64,000 nt of DNA from CAZCBX01 sp964497185. GTDB taxonomy: Bacteria; Bdellovibrionota_G; JALEGL01; JAGRMV01. Under the pieces are notes generated by a model that saw nothing but the letters and a program-made list of their open reading frames with translations, did not search any database and was not told the DNA's origin. Below, in pieces: positions 46,662-55,706 of this stretch. The position numbers and the translations under genes are program-made. How positions within the stretch are numbered: the first letter of the stretch is position 1; every line of letters begins with the position of its first letter. The stretch covers positions 1-64,000 of the forward strand of contig CAZCBX010000008.1 of the NCBI GenBank assembly GCA_964497185.1, read 5' to 3'.

Positions 46662-47945
46662 ATGCCAAAAGCCTGGATGGAATGGCTGTTTACATTGTAT
46701 GGATTTTTTCTCCTAGTGCTGTTTTCGCTAATTCTATATAGCGTAGCCCCTTTTTTCTATATCAATAAAAAAAGTGATCGAACGCTTCTTGCATGCTGCT
46801 TCACATTGTTTTCATGTCTGGGTTTCTTCATTATATATTTGGGTCTTCATCCATCTAATCCTGACTTTCTGCTCTTCTCTAATTTAAACGAGTCGGAAAT
46901 AAATTTTCATTCCTCCCAATCCATTAAGGCATATCACCTCTTGACCCTACCCATGAGAGCTTTTTCATTTTATCAAACCGAAATTTTCCTTTTATTTCAA
47001 TATTTTGTATTTTTTATTGGCTTGCTTTTCTTATTTAAAGGATGGCATGTTTATACGAGCCAAAAAACAATGAAATTGGGTAGGCTCTATCCAAGCTTGG
47101 ATCCTGCAGCTTTTTTTATTCTATGTGTGGCTTATCCCTCAACTATTTTGTTTGTTTTGCCCCCCATGCGTGAATATATTTTTCTATGTTTCTTTTTTAT
47201 ATATTTTTATGGTCTTGTTGAGTTTACGTTCAAAAAACAGAAAATGGGTGTACTTTTACTAGGCATTATTGGGTGTTCACTGATCCGGTTTCAATTTCTT
47301 ATCCTTCTTCCAGCCGCAGCTTATCTATTTAAGACTGTTAGCAAAAAATCATTTGGAGGTATTTTTAAAAGTCTTATTGCTTTTATCCCTTTTTCATTGA
47401 TGCTCATCGTGATTTTTGAAAAGTTTACTCCCTATCGTATTTCTCTGGGATTTCTATCCTTTACGCGCAATCGAACTTTTAATAAGTCTCTCTCTACAGG
47501 TATGAGCTATGGAAATTATTACTGGGAAACACTAACGGACTTTATATTAGACGCGCCTTTATTATTCTTTCAGTTTCTCGCATCCCCTTTACCGATCATC
47601 CATACATACAACTGGACAACCATGCGTTTATTTATCTTAGATATTGGTTTTGTGCTTCTTATTCTTGGAGTGAGTCTTGTTTACTTTAAAAAATATAAAG
47701 AAGTACTTATCTTGTTTTTTATATCCGCTTTCACCATGAGCATTTTTGAGTTTTTCATAGGTGGAGCTGTACGCCATAGAATGCCGTTGGTTTTTTTACT
47801 TATACCTATTTTTGCAACTGAGTGTAAAGTGTTTAAGCGTTTGATTCAGAGGATCTTGAATAGAAAACAAAAGCCACAGATAGCACTGCAATCAAACAAG
47901 CTAAGAACACAAAAAAGTATGCAAATACTTTCTTCACAAAACTAA
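46662..47945 (+). CDS. Multi-pass membrane protein, probable Wzy-type polymerase
   Basis: A 427-aa protein with about ten hydrophobic segments and a larger hydrophilic loop near the C-terminal third (TPYRISLGFLSFTRNRTF), followed by more helices. It has no clear sequence motif, as usual for O-antigen polymerases, and is called from topology and position beside wzx-like and wzz-like genes. GGAG 6 bases before the ATG supports 46662 over an earlier frame start. It is strongly AT-rich: I counted 19 G+C in the 60 bases at 46681-46740. Its last 113 bases overlap the convergent wzz-like gene. Confidence 0.75.
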   Translation: MPKAWMEWLFTLYGFFLLVLFSLILYSVAPFFYINKKSDRTLLACCFTLFSCLGFFIIYLGLHPSNPDFLLFSNLNESEINFHSSQSIKAYHLLTLPMRAFSFYQTEIFLLFQYFVFFIGLLFLFKGWHVYTSQKTMKLGRLYPSLDPAAFFILCVAYPSTILFVLPPMREYIFLCFFFIYFYGLVEFTFKKQKMGVLLLGIIGCSLIRFQFLILLPAAAYLFKTVSKKSFGGIFKSLIAFIPFSLMLIVIFEKFTPYRISLGFLSFTRNRTFNKSLSTGMSYGNYYWETLTDFILDAPLLFFQFLASPLPIIHTYNWTTMRLFILDIGFVLLILGVSLVYFKKYKEVLILFFISAFTMSIFEFFIGGAVRHRMPLVFLLIPIFATECKVFKRLIQRILNRKQKPQIALQSNKLRTQKSMQILSSQN

Positions 47946-48627
47946 ACTGTTTTCTTTCATAAGGTTTGTCGATAAAAATAAAGAGCTCTTCTGTTTCAGA
48001 TGACAAAGCCTCATACAAAAGCTTTGCATCTAAATATCTACCGATGTAATCACCATTACTAACCACACCATTCTTTTTTTCTAACTGTTTAATATTGGTG
48101 TCCCAGAATTCAAAATTTGTTTTAGCCAACTCTATGTATAATTTTTTATAAAATTTATTTAGATCAAAAACCATTTTATTTAAAACTTTTGGACCAAGGC
48201 CTTTGGTACCCAGCACCGTAGAAAGATTGACATACCGTGTACCAGACAAGCTTTTTACATGAACAATTTTTTGAAAATTTTTCAAAATGGCTAGCTTTTC
48301 CATTGCAGAACTTGCTTTGTATCGAGAAATTAATTCATTTTTCATTTCTTCGTTTTCGAAAAAATATTTCTGAAAAGAGCGACTTTCAACAGTTTCCACT
48401 ATTTCTTTTGGATTGATAATGTCTCTTGTCACACTAATTTTGGATTCAGTAACATAGGTAGATGTATTTTTAAGCAAAAGAAGAAATGGACCCAACGATA
48501 ATAAGAGGAAAAAAATAAAATACTTCCAAAATCTTTTGGTGACGTACCCCTTAAAAGCATAAAAATCAAAATGACCATCATCCTTCATTGGAATGCAGGG
48601 AATCATATAAACTTGCTTTTCATCCAT
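47833..48627 (-). CDS. Wzz-like chain-length determinant protein
   Basis: A 264-aa protein with the two-helix layout of Wzz/PCP-1: a cytoplasmic N-terminus with basic residues, a first membrane helix at about 40-60, a periplasmic helical domain of about 170 residues, and a second helix near the C-terminus. It would set polymer chain length together with the Wzy-like protein. GGAG about 8 bases before 48627 supports the start. Its final 113 bases are antisense to the wzy-like gene; both reading frames remain open there. Confidence 0.8.
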   Translation of the reverse strand: MDEKQVYMIPCIPMKDDGHFDFYAFKGYVTKRFWKYFIFFLLLSLGPFLLLLKNTSTYVTESKISVTRDIINPKEIVETVESRSFQKYFFENEEMKNELISRYKASSAMEKLAILKNFQKIVHVKSLSGTRYVNLSTVLGTKGLGPKVLNKMVFDLNKFYKKLYIELAKTNFEFWDTNIKQLEKKNGVVSNGDYIGRYLDAKLLYEALSSETEELFIFIDKPYERKQFSFVKKVFAYFFVFLACLIAVLSVAFVFYSRSSESNA

Positions 48628-48786
48628 TGGTATTTCTCCAAAATTTGTAAAACATGTGTTTTTTACCAAAACCATGTTTTTTATTGATCAGTAATTTACA
48701 TCTAACAGCTAATTAAAAAACTGTAAATCATTGCATTCATTACGCTATTTTTCATTTCACTCTTACGATTGCTTTATCGATTGTTT

Positions 48787-49647
48787 CTAAAAGTTTTTCA
48801 ACCAGTTTTGTATATTGGCTTCCGAAATCAAGTTCTGGCGTCGGGCGTGAAGGATATTTGCTTTAGCAAAACCGATGGGCTGACCCACATCCACGCGTAC
48901 ACCTTCAAAATCAATTGCATCCACCCCAGAAAATTCGATCATTCGAGAAATTGCATCAGTAATTTGAATTTCATGACCAGCTTGTGCTTTTTCATCTATG
49001 AGAGAAAAAATCTTTTTTGAAAGCACGTATCTACCGATGACAGCTCTTTGAGAAGGTGCCTGTTCTGCGGTAGGTTTTTCTACCATTCCATCCAAATGGA
49101 AAACTTTTCCATTGTTGTTTTGCTGATATGAAATAATGCCGTAGGAAGAAAGCTGTTGGGGCTCTACTTTTTCTACAGCCAAAACTGAGTGATTCGTGGC
49201 TTCACAATGTTCAATCAACATTTGAGAACAGGGCTTATTGGAAAAAATGATATCATCAGGTAAAGCCAATACGAAATAATCAGAGGTAATGTGTTTTTCA
49301 GCACAACGAACTGCATCGCCTAAACCCAGAGGGTTTGTTTGGTAAACTCTTCGAAATTTTACCTTTTCCAATAATTGTCTTAACTCCACCAGCCTTTCTT
49401 GGTGGCCCCTTTGATCTAAAATCTGATCGACAAAACTTCCATCAGAAAAATAATGAAACACCGATTCTTTTTCAGGACTTAAAACAAAAATAATCTCATT
49501 CACGCCTGATTCAACCAGTTCTTCGACGACAAATTGAATGGATGGTTTTGCCATGATTGGCAAAAGCTCTTTGGGAATTACTTTGGTTACAGGTAAAAAC
49601 CGGGTACCAAGACCCGCTGCTGGTATAATTGCTTGATGAACACTCAT
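48787..49647 (-). CDS. galU: UTP-glucose-1-phosphate uridylyltransferase
   Basis: Makes UDP-glucose from glucose-1-P and UTP. The 286-aa protein has the GalU signature AAGLGTRFLPVTKVIPKE near residues 10-27, the GLGDAVRCAE segment, DD in LPDDIIF and VEKP. AAAGG 6 bases upstream is a good ribosome binding site. UDP-glucose made here feeds ugd and glucose-containing repeat units. Confidence 0.97.
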   Translation of the reverse strand: MSVHQAIIPAAGLGTRFLPVTKVIPKELLPIMAKPSIQFVVEELVESGVNEIIFVLSPEKESVFHYFSDGSFVDQILDQRGHQERLVELRQLLEKVKFRRVYQTNPLGLGDAVRCAEKHITSDYFVLALPDDIIFSNKPCSQMLIEHCEATNHSVLAVEKVEPQQLSSYGIISYQQNNNGKVFHLDGMVEKPTAEQAPSQRAVIGRYVLSKKIFSLIDEKAQAGHEIQITDAISRMIEFSGVDAIDFEGVRVDVGQPIGFAKANILHARRQNLISEANIQNWLKNF

Positions 49648-49689
49648 TTTTTACCTTTATTACAACATTTATAATACAAAATATACCTT

Positions 49690-51675
49690 CTATTCATACC
49701 TAAGCGCATGAATGGGGGGAAGCCCTGCGGCCTTTTTTGCCGGATACAATCCGAAGAAAACACCCACCAACACTGAAAATATAAAGGCCACCACAATACC
49801 ATATGGTTTAAAAATGATTTCCCACCCGGTTGTGTGTTCAATGATGTATCCCGTGATGTATGCAAAAATCACTCCCACCAAGCCGCCAACCAGGCCAATA
49901 CAAACAGATTCAATAAGAAATTGCTTTAATATATCGCTTGATCTGGCACCGATGGCTTTTCGTACCCCTATTTCTCTCGTTCGTTCAGTTACTGAGACCA
50001 GCATAATATTCATAATACCTATACCACCTACAATTAGAGAAATGAGCGCAACCAAAACTATAAGTTTAATCATCGTACTTGATACCTGATCGACTGTTTG
50101 TTTCATCTCACCATAATTTTTAATTGCAAAGTCATTCTGCATCTCTTTTTCAATTTCATGACGTTGACGAAGGGTTTGCGTTACAAGTTTAACTGCATCT
50201 TTTAAGGTATTTTGGTTGGTGGCTTGTACAAAAAAATAATGATAGCTTCGGGCACCAAACACTCTTTTTAATCCAGTTTGTTCGGGAATATACACTACGT
50301 CATCCACATCCCCACTCCAGCTTGCTCCTTTGCTGGGTAGCAGTCCAATGACCCTAAAGTTGCGATCATTGATTTTGATGATGGTTCCAATGGGATTTTT
50401 TTGTTTCTTGTATAAATTTTTATAAGCTGTTTGCCCCAACACACATACGCGTTCTTGATTGGCATTTTCTTCTTCGGTAAAAAACCGGCCATATGCCGGG
50501 GTATTACCACGCATCACTTCATAGGATGGACTTACACCAATAACTTTCGTGCTGTAACTGTAACCATTGTATGTAATGGTCAAGGTATCTTCTCTGCTCG
50601 CCGCTACATTTTTTATCAGAGGACTATCCTTGATCAGTCTCTGCAAGGTTGCGAGGTCTTTTTCATCGATATATGTGATGGTTCGTTTTTGAGAACTGGA
50701 TCCTTTGATTTTAGGCCATTGAGATTTAATGCGAAATAAATTAGAGCCCAAACGTCTTAATTCGTATTCTACATTTTTCTTTGCCCCTTCCCCAATGGCC
50801 AGCATCGAAACCACTGAAAAAACACCAATAATGATACCCAACATGGTCAAAAAGGTACGAACTTTATTCTGCAACATGGATGAAAAAGCCATTTTGGTTG
50901 TTTGGAGCCAAAGTCGCAAATTCATTTTTGGGGTGATGGACTTTTCAGCTTCAATGGCAGGTGCATTCACTTTTACTTTTCTAGAATGGTTTTGTTTATC
51001 TTCAACAATTTTTCCATCGATAATGCTAACAACACGATCAGCTCGACTTGCTAAGTCGGGGCTGTGTGTGATCATAACCAATGTGATATTATTTTGACGA
51101 TTTTGATTTTCCAATGCTGTAATAATTTCATGCGACTGTTTTTGAGGTAAATTTCCTGTTGGTTCATCCGCAAAAATAATATCAGGATTATTCACCAACG
51201 CTCTGGCTATTGCTACACGCTGCTGTTGACCACCAGATAGCTGAGAGGGAGTATGGTGCATGTGATTTTGCAAGCCCAAATCGGATAAAATTTTCTTTGC
51301 ATGGTCCTCATCAGCCTTGCCGTTTTTATAGATCATTGGCAAAACTACATTCTCAATGGCTGATGTTCGACGAAGCAAGTTAAACATTTGAAAAACAAAA
51401 CCAATATGATGTGAACGCAAATATGTACGTTGGTTATCAGACATCGCTATCGTGTCTTTGCCCATCAAGTCATATTGCCCAGTGGAGGGCGGGTCCAGCA
51501 AGCCTAGAATTTGCAATAAAGTTGATTTTCCTGAGCCAGAAGGGCCGACGATGGCAAGGTACTCACCCCGCTCAATGCGCAAACTTACATTATCGAGAGC
51601 TTTAAACTTATTTTTTGGGTCATCGCCCATCTGATAGATTTTGGAAACATTTTGAATGTCTATAATGGGTTGCAT
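49690..51675 (-). CDS. MacB-like ABC efflux transporter (ATPase-permease fusion)
   Basis: A 661-aa inner-membrane protein. Residues 1-230 are an ABC ATPase: Walker A GPSGSGKST near 43, LSGGQQQR near 143, Walker B IIFADEP near 163. The D-loop reads NLP where MacB-type proteins normally have NLD, which is unusual. One membrane helix near 280 is followed by a periplasmic MacB domain of about 250 residues and three C-terminal helices with the typical TERTREIGVRKAIGA motif. It abuts the adaptor gene with no gap, forming an RND-like tripartite efflux operon with 51676-52605 and 52602-53861. Substrate unknown. Confidence 0.93.
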   Translation of the reverse strand: MQPIIDIQNVSKIYQMGDDPKNKFKALDNVSLRIERGEYLAIVGPSGSGKSTLLQILGLLDPPSTGQYDLMGKDTIAMSDNQRTYLRSHHIGFVFQMFNLLRRTSAIENVVLPMIYKNGKADEDHAKKILSDLGLQNHMHHTPSQLSGGQQQRVAIARALVNNPDIIFADEPTGNLPQKQSHEIITALENQNRQNNITLVMITHSPDLASRADRVVSIIDGKIVEDKQNHSRKVKVNAPAIEAEKSITPKMNLRLWLQTTKMAFSSMLQNKVRTFLTMLGIIIGVFSVVSMLAIGEGAKKNVEYELRRLGSNLFRIKSQWPKIKGSSSQKRTITYIDEKDLATLQRLIKDSPLIKNVAASREDTLTITYNGYSYSTKVIGVSPSYEVMRGNTPAYGRFFTEEENANQERVCVLGQTAYKNLYKKQKNPIGTIIKINDRNFRVIGLLPSKGASWSGDVDDVVYIPEQTGLKRVFGARSYHYFFVQATNQNTLKDAVKLVTQTLRQRHEIEKEMQNDFAIKNYGEMKQTVDQVSSTMIKLIVLVALISLIVGGIGIMNIMLVSVTERTREIGVRKAIGARSSDILKQFLIESVCIGLVGGLVGVIFAYITGYIIEHTTGWEIIFKPYGIVVAFIFSVLVGVFFGLYPAKKAAGLPPIHALRYE

Positions 51676-52605
51676 TTATTTAAAGAAACTCAAAGGAGAT
51701 TTTTTAGTATTTTGTTTTGAGATAGAAAAAACAGGAACTTTTATTTTTTGCCCTTTTTGACCACCATCTTTTACATGCACCCATTCACCATACGTATCAC
51801 CCAACTCAAGCGTGATTTTTTGATTATTGATGTTTAAAACTGAAAATTTTTGATTGGATCGATTATTGACCGCTGTGGCTTTAATCGCAAGAGCGTTTTC
51901 CTCAACACTTGTAGGAAAAAGTATATTGGCCGACATGCCTATTTTAGGAGTAACGTTTTTAGCAAGCATAGCTTCTTCAGGCACAGCCACTTCTACTTCA
52001 TACACATTCACGTTGCTCACTTTTTTTGATTCTTGATCAATTTTTATAAGCTTTGAGGCAAACCATTCCTCTGGTTTGACATCAAAGTTTACACGTACAT
52101 TTTGATCAATTTTTAATTCAGGCACATCGATTTCATCCACATTGCCACGAACGACCAGGCCCGTTGATAATTTAAGAAACCTTCCTGATCCAGTTTCTCC
52201 TTGGCGAAGGGAGATGGCAATGACTTTTCCATCAATGGGAGAAAAAATATAGGTGGGTAAAATTTGCTTTTCCCAATATTTGACTTCGTCTTGACCTTTG
52301 TGTGCGGCCATATCCAACATGTTAACTCGGTTGGTTGAACTCATCGCACCCAACCGCTGCCCTTTGCGAACAAATTCACCTTCTTTGACGTATATTTCCT
52401 CTATTCTTCCTCGAATGGGCACGATAACTTCAATGGTGTTTCTAACTTGAACATCTGCTGTGATCTCTATGCTTTCGGTCAAATCTTTTTCCACAATTTC
52501 AAAAACATCAAACTTCTCTTCGGTTGGGCGGTCAGGCTCTGTGCAAGCCGTGATCATTAGAGCCAGAAAACCAAAATAAACACTTTTTAAAAAAAACTTT
52601 TTCAC
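51676..52605 (-). CDS. MacA/HlyD-type periplasmic adaptor lipoprotein
   Basis: A 309-aa protein with a lipoprotein signal (lipobox ITAC near residue 21). The first beta-barrel/lipoyl half (VPIRGRIEEIYVKEGEFVRKG) is followed by a short helical hairpin, the second lipoyl half (SPIDGKVIAISLRQGE) and the barrel domain. The hairpin is short compared with MacA. It should bridge the MacB-like transporter to the TolC-like protein. Middle gene of the operon; its start overlaps the end of the TolC-like gene by 4 bases. Confidence 0.9.
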   Translation of the reverse strand: MKKFFLKSVYFGFLALMITACTEPDRPTEEKFDVFEIVEKDLTESIEITADVQVRNTIEVIVPIRGRIEEIYVKEGEFVRKGQRLGAMSSTNRVNMLDMAAHKGQDEVKYWEKQILPTYIFSPIDGKVIAISLRQGETGSGRFLKLSTGLVVRGNVDEIDVPELKIDQNVRVNFDVKPEEWFASKLIKIDQESKKVSNVNVYEVEVAVPEEAMLAKNVTPKIGMSANILFPTSVEENALAIKATAVNNRSNQKFSVLNINNQKITLELGDTYGEWVHVKDGGQKGQKIKVPVFSISKQNTKKSPLSFFK

Positions 52606-53861
52606 TGATTCAATTCTCCCTTTGCCTCTATAAACTTGGCAAGTTGAATTTGCAGATCTCGTTGTTGGGTAATTAATCTACGCTGCGCCTGGTTTAGCTG
52701 GTTCTGTGTTCGATTCCAAAACTCAAAAGTAGCCAGACCATTTTGATATTCTTGCGTAACCACTTTGGATCGATCTAAAAAGGCCTCAAGCTCCAATTCC
52801 GCGATATCCAACTCCATTTTTCGGATTTGCAGTTCATTGTAGGACTTCTGTACTTCTTGTTCAATTTGTAATTGAACCTGCTCAAGTTCGATCATTCTTG
52901 CTTCTTTTCTTTTTTCTTGAATTTCCACCGCACGTTTTCGTCTGCCACCTTCCCATACGGGCATCGTCAACGATACCCCGGCTGCAAAAAAAGGAATGAC
53001 AGGCTCGTCCTCGGTGTCAATAAGCGATAAATCGGTTGTCAGCACCACCGAGGGTTTTCGAGCTGCTTGCTGATAACGATAATCATATTCTGCCAAACCC
53101 AGCTCATGCATGGCCAGTACGACATCTGGATGCTCTTTGCTATCCCATGCTGTGAAAGTATCTAGCTGGGTATTTACGCTCATGAGGCCAAGGGGGATAT
53201 CCTCAATTTGATTGAGCTGTGGAAGTGACTCCAATTGCAAAATTTGTTGAAGCTCTAATAAGGCGTTAACTTTTTCGTTTTGTGCAATCCTAAGATTCAA
53301 TTGATCCTCTGCCAAATCTTTTTTGGATACAAGCCAAACCCACCGATATTCCAGACCACTTTGATACTTTAAATCCACCAGACGAAAGTTCTCTTTGCTG
53401 CGTTCAACAATATTCTTATTCACTTCTAGTTTTTTTTTAGCAAAAATGGCTCTCGCATAGGCTTGTTTTAGAAGAAAACTTTGCGTGATGCGATTTTTTT
53501 GAGCGACCAATTCACTCATGGACAGTTCAAGGTTTGATCTTTTTTTGTTTAAGCCAATTCGACCTCCTTGGTAAAGGTTCCACTGAATACGAAAGCCCAC
53601 ATAAGAGTTATAACCCAATGTAGCGTCCTGCTGCAAAAAACGCTGTGAGCCGGCTCGCAGTGAAATGGAAGGCCAAGTTTGCGATTGGTCATTTTTTAGA
53701 GACAATCCGGAAACCACTGCATCCAAGTCGCTGGTCTGAATGGTAGGGTTTTGGTTTTCAAGGGTTGTTACTGCGTCTGCCCACGACAGGGCATGCGCGT
53801 GCAGTGGCAGCGTAAAAAGCGCAATAATAAAAGGCAGATACTTCATCATTTCTATCGGCAA
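52602..53861 (-). CDS. TolC-like outer-membrane factor
   Basis: A 419-aa protein. It has a signal peptide of about 25 residues, two internally similar coiled-coil halves and beta-barrel strands, as in OMF proteins (patterns ATLGYNSYVGFRIQWNLYQGG and VIPFFAAGVSLTMPVWEGG). A TTG start at 53861 has AAGGA about 5 bases upstream; ATG at 53849 or 53846 is equally compatible with the signal peptide. First gene of the efflux operon, divergent from the ABC exporter gene. Confidence 0.9.
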   Translation of the reverse strand: MPIEMMKYLPFIIALFTLPLHAHALSWADAVTTLENQNPTIQTSDLDAVVSGLSLKNDQSQTWPSISLRAGSQRFLQQDATLGYNSYVGFRIQWNLYQGGRIGLNKKRSNLELSMSELVAQKNRITQSFLLKQAYARAIFAKKKLEVNKNIVERSKENFRLVDLKYQSGLEYRWVWLVSKKDLAEDQLNLRIAQNEKVNALLELQQILQLESLPQLNQIEDIPLGLMSVNTQLDTFTAWDSKEHPDVVLAMHELGLAEYDYRYQQAARKPSVVLTTDLSLIDTEDEPVIPFFAAGVSLTMPVWEGGRRKRAVEIQEKRKEARMIELEQVQLQIEQEVQKSYNELQIRKMELDIAELELEAFLDRSKVVTQEYQNGLATFEFWNRTQNQLNQAQRRLITQQRDLQIQLAKFIEAKGELNQ

Positions 53862-54062
53862 TCGTATCCTTTTGGCCTAAGTCTTCAAGGGTTTTTTGAC
53901 CTCGGTGTTTGCCACCCTTCTATCGGATAAGTATTGATATTCATTGGATACTTTGACTTACTGTGGTAATTTTGCAACCATGTACCATCGGTGAAAGATT
54001 TTTTAACCCATCTTTTGCATTTCTAAATCTGCGGTGACAACCATGAGCCAAAAGAGAGTGTA
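53862..54062. promoter_or_regulatory. Divergent region between tolC-like gene and ABC exporter gene
   Basis: A 201-base noncoding gap. No strong promoter pair stands out. AGAGAG (about 54053-54058) lies a few bases before the GTG start of the plus-strand gene. Nothing tRNA-like was seen. Confidence 0.3.
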
Positions 54063-55706
54063 GTGAAAACACCCCCAAACACTAAATCTTTGCATAGAAC
54101 TTTATCAATCTATTTTTGGGCAAATGGAATTGCGTCCGTTATTTTAAGCTTATTAGAACTTGCATTGGCATACTCTATACAAATGATGTTGATTGCCTTT
54201 AAACTAATCGACACAGCTCAGCATGATTCTTTTCTCTCTCGATTTCTGGGTCCCATTTCTCTTTCAACCATATGTTACTTATTGCTGGGAATCGCTCTGA
54301 TCCGATTTATATTTGAATCGATCATCGTTTACACCAATACTGCCCTTTTTGAAGAAACCGTTTTTTTGCTGCGATCAAAACTCATCCCTAGCATGCTTTT
54401 CTCTACTTTCTTTCCTGCCTCCAAAGCCAATCATTACAATGGCACATTGTTTATGTATGCCTCATTGTACTTAAGCTATTTGCTTCAGTTCTCTTCCTTG
54501 TTTGTTTTGTGCGCCTCCATGATTCTTTTCATGGCTTTGATTAACTACAAATTGACACTTCTAAGTTTATTTTTAATTTCGTTGATTGGTTTGATCACCA
54601 AAAATGCATCTGCGCGCGTCAGAGCATGGACCAATACTTTGCCTGCGATGAATCAAAAAATAAACGAGTACATTCAAAAAATATCCAGCAATTTTATTCT
54701 TATTCAGCTTCTCCAAACACAGCGCAAGGAGAAAAAAACACTTTCTCAACAAACGCACTCCATTCTTAGACATAATCGACGTGCATCTCTTATCAATAGC
54801 TTAAATGTATCAAGCACCTCTTTTCTGGGCATTTTTATCATTGTAGCTATTATTTACTTTAGTCAACGTACATTTGATGATGATTTGATCAACATCATCC
54901 CTTTTTTGTATTTTTTTATGAGACTGGTGCAATTTCTTTCTCCGCTGGTCTTAAATTTTGCTTCCATGTCTCAGAGAAAACAAGATTATATAGAGGCTAA
55001 TAATTTCTATACATCATCCAATATTGTATACTCGGATCAACCAAGTGATTTGCCATCCGCTCAAACGATCCCCACCATTGAAGTCAAAGATCTATCATTT
55101 CAGTATCCCAATACAGATAAAGCTCTTTTTTCAAATATGAATGTAGAACTCAAGCCCGGAGAATCTCTAGGAATTCATGGAAAAAGTGGCTCTGGCAAAT
55201 CAACTTTGATTCATATTTTACTCAATTTAGAAGAAAATTTTCAAGGTTCCATTACCTACGATGGAATTCCCATCAAAGATTATTTCAACAAAAACAAATT
55301 AAACATTGGCTATGTGGGCGCCAATTCATTTTTATTTGAAGGGACCATTCGGGATAACGTACTTTATGGAAATTCCGAAGTTATCCAAGACGAAGATATA
55401 CTCAAAGTTTTTCATAATTTACATTTAAGTGACATTGTTTCTCATTCAGCTGATCTTGATAAACAAATTCGTGAAGACGCATCAAACTACTCCATGGGCC
55501 AAAAACAGCGCATCTGCATTGCAAGAGCATTATTGAACTGCCCACAGCTATTAATTTTAGATGAATACACTTCCAACCTTGACCAAGAAACCGAAGAATC
55601 GATTGTATCCATCATCAAAAACTTGGCGGATCCAAAACCAACCATTATTGGCGTGTCACATCGTGTTGCGGCCATAGATTTTATGAAGAAAAAGGTTTTT
55701 TTATGA
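54063..55706 (+). CDS. Unusual ABC exporter (permease-ATPase fusion)
   Basis: A 547-aa half-transporter. Residues 1-310 have about six membrane helices; the ATPase follows. Walker A GKSGSGKST is near residue 372, Walker B LLILDEYTS near 500 and the H-loop GVSHR near 530. The Q-loop region reads VGANSFLFEG where VPQ-type sequence is expected, so the usual Gln is absent. The signature is YSMGQ instead of LSGGQ. Both suggest altered or weak ATP-coupling chemistry. The start codon is GTG. Its stop overlaps the ATG of a DegT aminotransferase gene by 4 bases. A role in exporting a glycan or peptide product is inferred from context only. Confidence 0.88.
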   Translation: MKTPPNTKSLHRTLSIYFWANGIASVILSLLELALAYSIQMMLIAFKLIDTAQHDSFLSRFLGPISLSTICYLLLGIALIRFIFESIIVYTNTALFEETVFLLRSKLIPSMLFSTFFPASKANHYNGTLFMYASLYLSYLLQFSSLFVLCASMILFMALINYKLTLLSLFLISLIGLITKNASARVRAWTNTLPAMNQKINEYIQKISSNFILIQLLQTQRKEKKTLSQQTHSILRHNRRASLINSLNVSSTSFLGIFIIVAIIYFSQRTFDDDLINIIPFLYFFMRLVQFLSPLVLNFASMSQRKQDYIEANNFYTSSNIVYSDQPSDLPSAQTIPTIEVKDLSFQYPNTDKALFSNMNVELKPGESLGIHGKSGSGKSTLIHILLNLEENFQGSITYDGIPIKDYFNKNKLNIGYVGANSFLFEGTIRDNVLYGNSEVIQDEDILKVFHNLHLSDIVSHSADLDKQIREDASNYSMGQKQRICIARALLNCPQLLILDEYTSNLDQETEESIVSIIKNLADPKPTIIGVSHRVAAIDFMKKKVFL

